In this document: one piece after another, positions 57,301-64,000 of the stretch
Layout of the letters: every line of letters starts with the position of its first letter
How positions within the stretch are numbered: position 1 is the stretch's first letter
NCBI GenBank assembly: GCA_019009955.1
Contig: CM032230.1
Location: 123,053,001 to 123,117,000 of the forward strand
Length of the DNA stretch: 64,000 nt
Direction: 5' to 3'
Source: Riptortus pedestris
Lineage: Eukaryota > Arthropoda > Insecta > Hemiptera > Alydidae
Notes under the pieces: generated by a model
The model's database searches: none
Told to the model about the DNA's origin: nothing
What the model saw: the letters and a program-made list of their open reading frames with translations, nothing else
Made by a program: the position numbers and the translations under genes

Positions 57301-57989
57301 AATAACATTTTCTGTTATGTGACTCGTGCCATTCAGTTTTGGGTTTGACTATAACCGTGAATAGCTAATATTAATTTGTCAAGGCTAAAATATACTCCGA
57401 AGTTCAAGTGCGTAGGGAATTAAGGAAATTATAGTTTTAATTATATAACAATCTCAGGCAGACAGATGATAAGATTATATTGACCTTGTTGTAAGCCTGA
57501 AAACGAACTTCAGAAGAAATACGTGACAGAAGTAAACAGTGTTGCATTTCTAATGGGAATCGGCCGTACTGTCGAAGCCAACGGATTTGTATCCTTGCCT
57601 TTTATAAATAAAGACAACATTGGGAAGGTGCATATAAGGAGAAAAGGGTAGGCAAGTTAGGACTAGCTTGGAGACATATCTTCTATGCCAGGAAGTCGCT
57701 ATCTGGTTTTCGGGATCTCTCTCAGACCCGGTCACCGCTAGATTCGATCTGGAAGCTGGCTCCTCAGATAAGCAGAAGGTGGAAAATATATATTTCTATG
57801 GAACGGAGTACGGGGCCCGTGTACAGCCTACGTATATGGGAGAGGTGTACATGTTACTTGTAATGACTTCTCTATGTTACAATAATTGTCTCCTTGAATG
57901 TGCTATACCATTAGTGCGGGATGTGGGTTCCACTGAATTTATCCCACTTGGAGGTGTGTTACAATGTTATTTCTTCTTCTTCCAGGATT

Positions 57990-58335
57990 TCTCTTTTAGC
58001 AGATTTCTCTTGAAGAAAATACGCTATTCAAGTTGTATCGTTTTTCCAAACATTTTACCCATTGTCAGCAGATTTTAACTGTTAGATAAAGTACAAATCC
58101 GTCACTACTGAGTAAACTAAGCAGATTTCTCAATCGTTGGCATGACACACTGCCATTGTCTACCCCCCCCCCCCAAAAAAAAATTGATGAGCTGAAGTGA
58201 ATTGTAAAAAAAAAATCTGAATTGATGACGTCATGACCACCAATAACTAATTGCATGTGTCTCACATAATAGATGTCCGTTGGAAACAATATTTGCAATG
58301 CACGCAAGGAATAAGAAGTTTCATGATATATTCGT
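57990..58335. mobile_element. Family A, right-end (-) and left-half (+) fragments
   Basis: 57990-58070 (-): TTTTAGCAGATTTCTCTTGA and TACGCTATTCAAGTTGTATC. 58096-58335 (+): ATCCGTCACTACTGAGTAAA, CTAAGCAGATTTCTCAATCG and AATTGATGACGTCATGACCA. The two point away from each other and the cores are gone. Confidence 0.72.
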
Positions 58336-60874
58336 TTTATTCTAATTGTCTTATTAAAACAATTTACTCTGGCAATCTCACTATTTTGCTATAAGACTAA
58401 TATGGTTTAAATTCATCATTGTTTATAACATAATATCCTACGCAACCTAAACAGTCTACTCAACTAACCGAACAACTTGTACGTACTATTAACAGAAGGT
58501 AGCCCTCATAATGCACTTAAATTACTTGAAGTCAATTGTCATTTACAATAAACTTTAACCATATTATATTTCTATATGTTTTATATTTTTCTGTTGGCAG
58601 TTTTAGGTTTAAGTAGGTTTTATTTCTAGGAGTAATGTTTTGTCTTTTGTTTTTATATTTTTTTTATTTTTATGAGTATATTTATGGTTTTTAGACAACT
58701 ATGTATAAATAAGGCTTTTTTTTTGTTGTTGTTCTCTTCTGTTTTATTTATTTTCTTTATATTTTTTTTTTGTTAGAGATACGTGTTAGGTTAAGGAAAA
58801 GAACTCTTTTTTTTTGGGTGCTAGCATCTTTTTTATAATGTCCTTTAGGGACATCCAAGGGGTTAGGGACCTCCTTATTAATTATGTATTTTATAAAGTA
58901 TTATAGGTTAGGTGAATTATGTTGGTGTTATTAGTATTTTATTATTCTATTTTGTGAAATGTATTTAAAACCCAAAAAAACAAGTAAAAATTCATTTACA
59001 ATAAACTTTAAATCACTCCAACTCTACTTATTTCATCCATTACGTTTTACTTATTTCGTTGAAATTAAGTTACAAATTAGATGTGTGTGAGTGTTTGTAT
59101 GAGCAGGAGTGTAAAATAAATATTTAAACTTGTGCTCTAGATTTTTTAGTACATAGAAATAATTTCAAATTCCAACGCTTAGAATACATGGATTTATACT
59201 TGTTTTGTGGTCTGCAGGAAGAAGGAGCCAATTATTTTTAAATTTTATTCAGTTTTAATTATTTTCTTAAATAAATGATAATGATCTCGTTTTTATGACA
59301 AGCATTTGGTATAAAGATATTTGGAATGGAAATAGTGAGTGAAATCACTCATTAGTGCGAGTACCGTTGTTTGTTTTATAAGTCTTTTTAATTTTCGTTT
59401 GGCATTGTAGATCTTTTGAGATATATTGTGAGCGATCATCTCAAAATACGCCCCCCGATAACCAAAGAGGACCTGAAATGAGTTGTATCCAGTATGTTAG
59501 AGGGTCTCACTTCGCTGAAGCACTCTCTGTTACCGAGTTTATGAACTAATGTCTTCCTTGGCGGAAATCTAACCTGCATCTATTTTTGCCTTCATCTTAC
59601 TGAGGCTAGTGGTAGATGTAAACACGCTTCAAGCCCTAAGATGCTCAAAATATATCAAAGGCTGTTAAAGAGAGTTTTTGGGCGGGTTTTATTCCAGGCA
59701 GTTTTTCAATAACTTCAGGGGCACAACTCAGATAATAATGTAAATATATAAGTCTGCAATCACCCAGACAGGCAAAGAGTAAATTTTCTCGGGTCCCGTT
59801 TCAGTAGTATTCGAAGTCAAGCTGTCAGTACTGATCAAAATTTGATCCCCGTCGAATCGATATAACAGTAAACTTCAACCAAATTCCATTGTATTGAGTT
59901 ACTTGTGCCTTACTTTCCAACGGACTGCTCTTGACACCACTTCAAACGACTTTCCAGTTAAACCTGCGTGAAACAGTTCTTCGCCGAAGTAAATGCAAAA
60001 TATCAAGTTTCCGAGAGTCGGATATCAGTCGTGTAATAGAGAGACCGTGCTAATTGAGGCTTTGAGGTCGGCTGTATCCACAGGTGGTTTATGTAAACGA
60101 ACCATCGGAGTGAAGGACTCCAGAATTTATAAGAGGCCTAGGATCGGACACGGCTGTGTGGGTGACCACCACGTGAAAGGACAAGGGGATTGCGTCAGTG
60201 AAGATGCTACGAACATCGCGCACAGACGGTCAGGTTGGGCAACCTACACACTCCCACCCCTTGTCGGACCTAATGCACAGATCGGCGTCTAGCGCGGGGC
60301 CCTTTCGCTCGTTTGTGTTGCCACACCTGGGGGGCTGGGCGGGCCATCACGAAAAACACATCTACCGTCAGTACTGTTCACTCAGTAGGTGTAACTATAC
60401 TTTCTAATCTCTATGAGTCCCTATTAGTCCTGACAGTAGTCGAAGAGGGGGATGGAGATCAAGGCAGGCCAAGCTACATGGACTGCAATAAGTAATTGAC
60501 TAGCCCCAGATCGAATCAGAGCTAGTCAACACATGCAACCGCTGCCACACTTATTGGAAACTGGAAACTTTATACGCTACAACATTTCAAATCCCGTCAT
60601 GTAAAGTGCTAATTATCAGGTAATGCCATTGTAATCTACTGACACAATTAAAAAAAAAACAACTAATTATACAAATTATAAATAAATAACAGTTTTAGAC
60701 TGCTCATTTGTTACAACAGTGTCATAACTCAACGCACTACTTGCTGGACACACAGCAAATTTGACAAACTACATACACAATTTTTCCTGCAACAAGAGGC
60801 AATTTAGTGAACAGGAAATGAAGTTGAAATTTAAGCTGAATTTGAAATACTCAGTGCCTCAGACGCTAAATCAC
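58336..60874. other. Longest stretch without recognised elements
   Basis: 58.34-59.4 kb is T- and A-rich. 59.4-60.55 kb is more balanced, with overlapping open frames (99 codons at 59993-60292; 69 at 60198-60407) that show no domains and no splice-site support. They may be fragments of an unrecognised element. Confidence 0.4.
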
Positions 60875-61759
<885 letters not shown>

Positions 61760-62327
61760 ACGCCAGAGAAGATAGGGGTGACCTTGGCAACCTGGATGAG
61801 TTGTGACATGGCCGGCATCTTATTAGTGATAAACAGACAGTATGGAGGTAATTACTGTAGAGCCTCTATGCAATTAGGACGGGCAGTAGTCTTCAACAGC
61901 TGGGCCCCCATACCCACGCCTGTTTATGACACTCATAGTCACGGAAAAACCTTCCCTTTTTATAAACAAGTTATGTGTTTGGAAAAGTTGTTAAACAGCC
62001 TTACATAACTCGCGAATAGTTATATAGACAAATCTGAATAGATACAATATATACATTAGGTCATTGCTACATGGACTAATACCTCTCATAGAAACCAAAT
62101 CAAATGGTTGGTAAACACCTGTAAAGCTATGAATAAAATCGATCACAAAATACTTTAAGTAAGTGGTCAAATTAGAACCAATTTTTTTTTTCTATAATAA
62201 ATAAAAGACTACAATATCATTTAAATTTGTGTCGTTGAACATAAAAATTAAAAAAAAAAGGCAGAAAAAAAGAGTTGCAAAAACAAGTACGATTCTTAAA
62301 TAACATGATTTTACATTTATGTTATGT
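61760..62327. other. Unique DNA
   Basis: 61778-62008 is open on the plus strand (76 codons, MTLATWMSCDMAGILLVINR...) and less A+T-rich, but it lacks recognisable domains and splice context. The remainder is A+T-rich. Confidence 0.35.
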
Positions 62328-62540
62328 TATTTAATAACGTACAGTACACTTTCTATTAAGGCTAATTGGGAGCTGTTCTATATTTTAGGTTAGCACTCTC
62401 TTCTACCCAGGGTGGGACCATGGATTTTATTTAACGAATTCGTCACTAAATAAATCTATCTCTGTGAATAGATTCACAACTCTAGTTCTACACACCAAGC
62501 AGACCATCGCCATAACTCATATGGCTAACCTGAACTCCGA
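62328..62540 (-). mobile_element. SINE-T, diverged
   Basis: TTTAATAACGTACAGTACAC tail, CTTCTACCCAGGGTGGGACC body, AACGAATTCGTCACTAAATA, then CTCATATGGCTAACCTGAAC of the head. Most of the region between B box and head is scrambled. Confidence 0.72.
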
Positions 62541-62643
62541 AGATAAATTTTAATTCTTTAAGTCTCCAATTTCCTTGGCCTGTGCTTTGCGTTAAATGTT
62601 CAGTTATCAGCAAGTGAGTTTGACAACGATGAAATAAAAAAAA

Positions 62644-63292
62644 GTCCGTCACGCAGGGGCTTCGTAAACTGAGCAGATTTCCCATGTGAAGTTTTACAAT
62701 AGAGAAATCTCCATACTGGTAACACAACACCACCGTGATTAAATACAAAAGGAAATGAGAAATCTTTCAGTTCCCAACTGAAATGGCTTCTGAATTGTAA
62801 GAATAATTTATACTTTAATATCTCAAATTTTAGTAGTCCATGAACTAAAGAAGGGGGGGGGGATGAACAGAACGTATTTGCATAAATCTCAAAAAGTAAC
62901 GAAGGTAAGGTAAGGTTAGAAACGACAGGTAAGGTTAGAAGAAGCTTCCACCTGAGCCGAGCAGTTACGAAAATGGCCGACCTAATCCGAACTATACCCG
63001 ACCACAGACTTCATAAAAATGCAAATATCTCGGTTAATATTCAAGATAGAGAATACATGTATATAACAATATTTATAGTTAATTTAATTTGCAATAAGAT
63101 TGGTTATATACAATTTTTCGATCCGATGCATAATAACAGAGATATTTTGAATTTTCGAAAATCCGCCCTCTAAACCCCAACCCCCTCCCTCTTATAACAT
63201 AAAACGGTTAAATATTGAGTTTCGTAACGATCAAACAAAAATTGCAACCACTAGAGCGTTAACAGACAAATATATATATATAGATATATATA

Positions 63293-63323
<31 letters not shown>

Positions 63324-63467
63324 AGATAGATAGCTATATAATTTTGAACGGACCTCATTTTCGTCATCTCCTGGGTAGGATCGATGGACATTTGAAAAAA
63401 TGTTTCGAAAAACGCGTCAAGAGTACGACCTCAATAGCTGATTTCCCTTAAGGAAAATCTGCTAAAA
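62644..63467 (+). mobile_element. Family A, complete short form, type d
   Basis: GTCCGTCACGCAGGGGCTTC, type d lead closely matching 44711-45110 (GGTAAGGTAAGGTTAGAAAC), core, (AT)n interrupted by GATA at 63271-63333, right end GATTTCCCTTAAGGAAAATC TGCTAAAA. Confidence 0.92.
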
Positions 63468-63508
63468 TTGACGCCACTAGAGCCTTAACACACTCAAAGG
63501 TAAGTATA

Positions 63509-63562
<54 letters not shown>

Positions 63563-63729
63563 GCACAACACACACACACACACACACATACACAACAAAA
63601 AATTATTTACGGAAATTCTTTTCGTTATATATTAAGTAGGGTTGCCGGATATTTGGCAAAATTTTTCAAAAATTGCGTCTTGTATACAACTTTAGTAGGC
63701 GATTCCGCCTGTTGGGATATCTGCTACAA
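63468..63729 (+). mobile_element. Family A, partial tandem copy of the right third
   Basis: GACGCCACTAGAGCCTTAAC restarts the hairpin region right after the preceding right end. (AT)n and (CA)n follow at 63512-63590, then AAATTGCGTCTTGTATACAA and a decayed palindrome GGCGATTCCGCCTGTTGGGA. Confidence 0.78.
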
Positions 63730-63885
63730 TATCCTTTTATAATGACGAAGGTTTAAGACTTCTTCACTGGGATCCCATTATAAGAGCTTTAACACGGCTG
63801 TCATTCGCGGTATCCAGTTATTTTAAAATATCATTTCATGACAAGTTCAGTTTCAATTGTGCTATTTGCTAGACCAATGCTAGTA

Positions 63886-63985
63886 TGACTAATCGGGACG
63901 TATTATCTACAGGCACCACTCTTTTCTAGCCAGGGTGGGACTAATCAATTTATTTAGTTAGTACGTCAATAAATAGATTAATGTA
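63886..63985 (-). mobile_element. SINE-T body fragment
   Basis: GACTAATCGGGACGTATTAT, CTTTTCTAGCCAGGGTGGGA and TTTATTTAGTTAGTACGTCA match the body in reverse. The head is not found before the window ends. Confidence 0.7.
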
Positions 63986-64000
63986 ATGATTGATATGTTT

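Noticed and set aside
57668..58078. 136-codon open frame
   Set aside because: Runs from unique DNA into a family A right end; no domain, no splice context, and a conflicting frame on the other strand.

Overview
This is eukaryotic, A+T-rich, intron-like DNA. It has no bacterial-type operons, rRNA or CRISPR, and almost every long open frame is either low-complexity or a by-product of repeats. The mix of a mariner, Helitron/Helentron-type elements, a tRNA-derived SINE and several non-LTR fragments fits an arthropod, probably an insect, but the species cannot be named from the sequence.

Host gene. Two short minus-strand exons with good splice sites stand out: 54012-54086 (75 nt) and 32055-32142 (88 nt). 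Both are open, and their phases join (phase 0 to phase 0). The second encodes PVQLEPVDLSMK, a PxDLS CtBP-recruitment motif in a context resembling the KLF3/8/12 group of Kruppel-like factors. The window is therefore most simply read as the inside of one large KLF-type gene transcribed right to left, with a first intron in view of about 22 kb. The zinc-finger exons are not seen and presumably lie beyond position 1. A GC-richer island at about 37.2-37.37 kb holds two CRE/ATF sites and a possible alternative first coding exon, also in phase with the PVDLS exon.

Mobile DNA. One family dominates (called family A here), with roughly 40 copies and fragments on both strands. Its left end is AGTCCGTCACGCAGGGGCTG, carrying an ACGCAG/CTGCGT hairpin followed by subterminal AGCAGATTTCCC. 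Its right end is the inverse, GGGAAATCTGCTAAAA, as half of a near-perfect palindrome. The core carries an (AT)n microsatellite at a fixed site. Asymmetric ends, a terminal palindrome, a core microsatellite and head-to-tail junctions are what is known for Helentron-associated elements (HINE/DINE-1 type). Short copies are about 0.6-0.8 kb. Long forms of about 0.9-1.35 kb carry two to four tandem core modules. At least four lead-segment types exist.

A second family (SINE-T) has a tRNA-like head with a pol III B box, a conserved body and a (TAA)-rich tail. Several copies have perfect 12-14 bp target-site duplications, and one is nested inside a family A copy. Other elements are an internally deleted mariner (37413-38373), two copies with canonical Helitron 3' ends (47034, 56024), three non-LTR retrotransposon remnants, possible Penelope-type hammerhead motifs, and several unclassified repeats.

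Layout. 0-9.7 kb: dense family A with SINEs. 9.7-18 kb: non-LTR 3' end, SINEs, repeat C. 18-30 kb: family A, repeat D, RT fragment, a 0.5 kb (CT)n tract. 30-38.4 kb: SINEs, the PVDLS exon, the promoter-like island, mariner. 38.4-52.2 kb: densest family A, with tandem copies. 52-58 kb: upstream exon, SINE fragments, Helitron, RNase H fragment. 58-64 kb: mostly unique DNA, then tandem family A copies.
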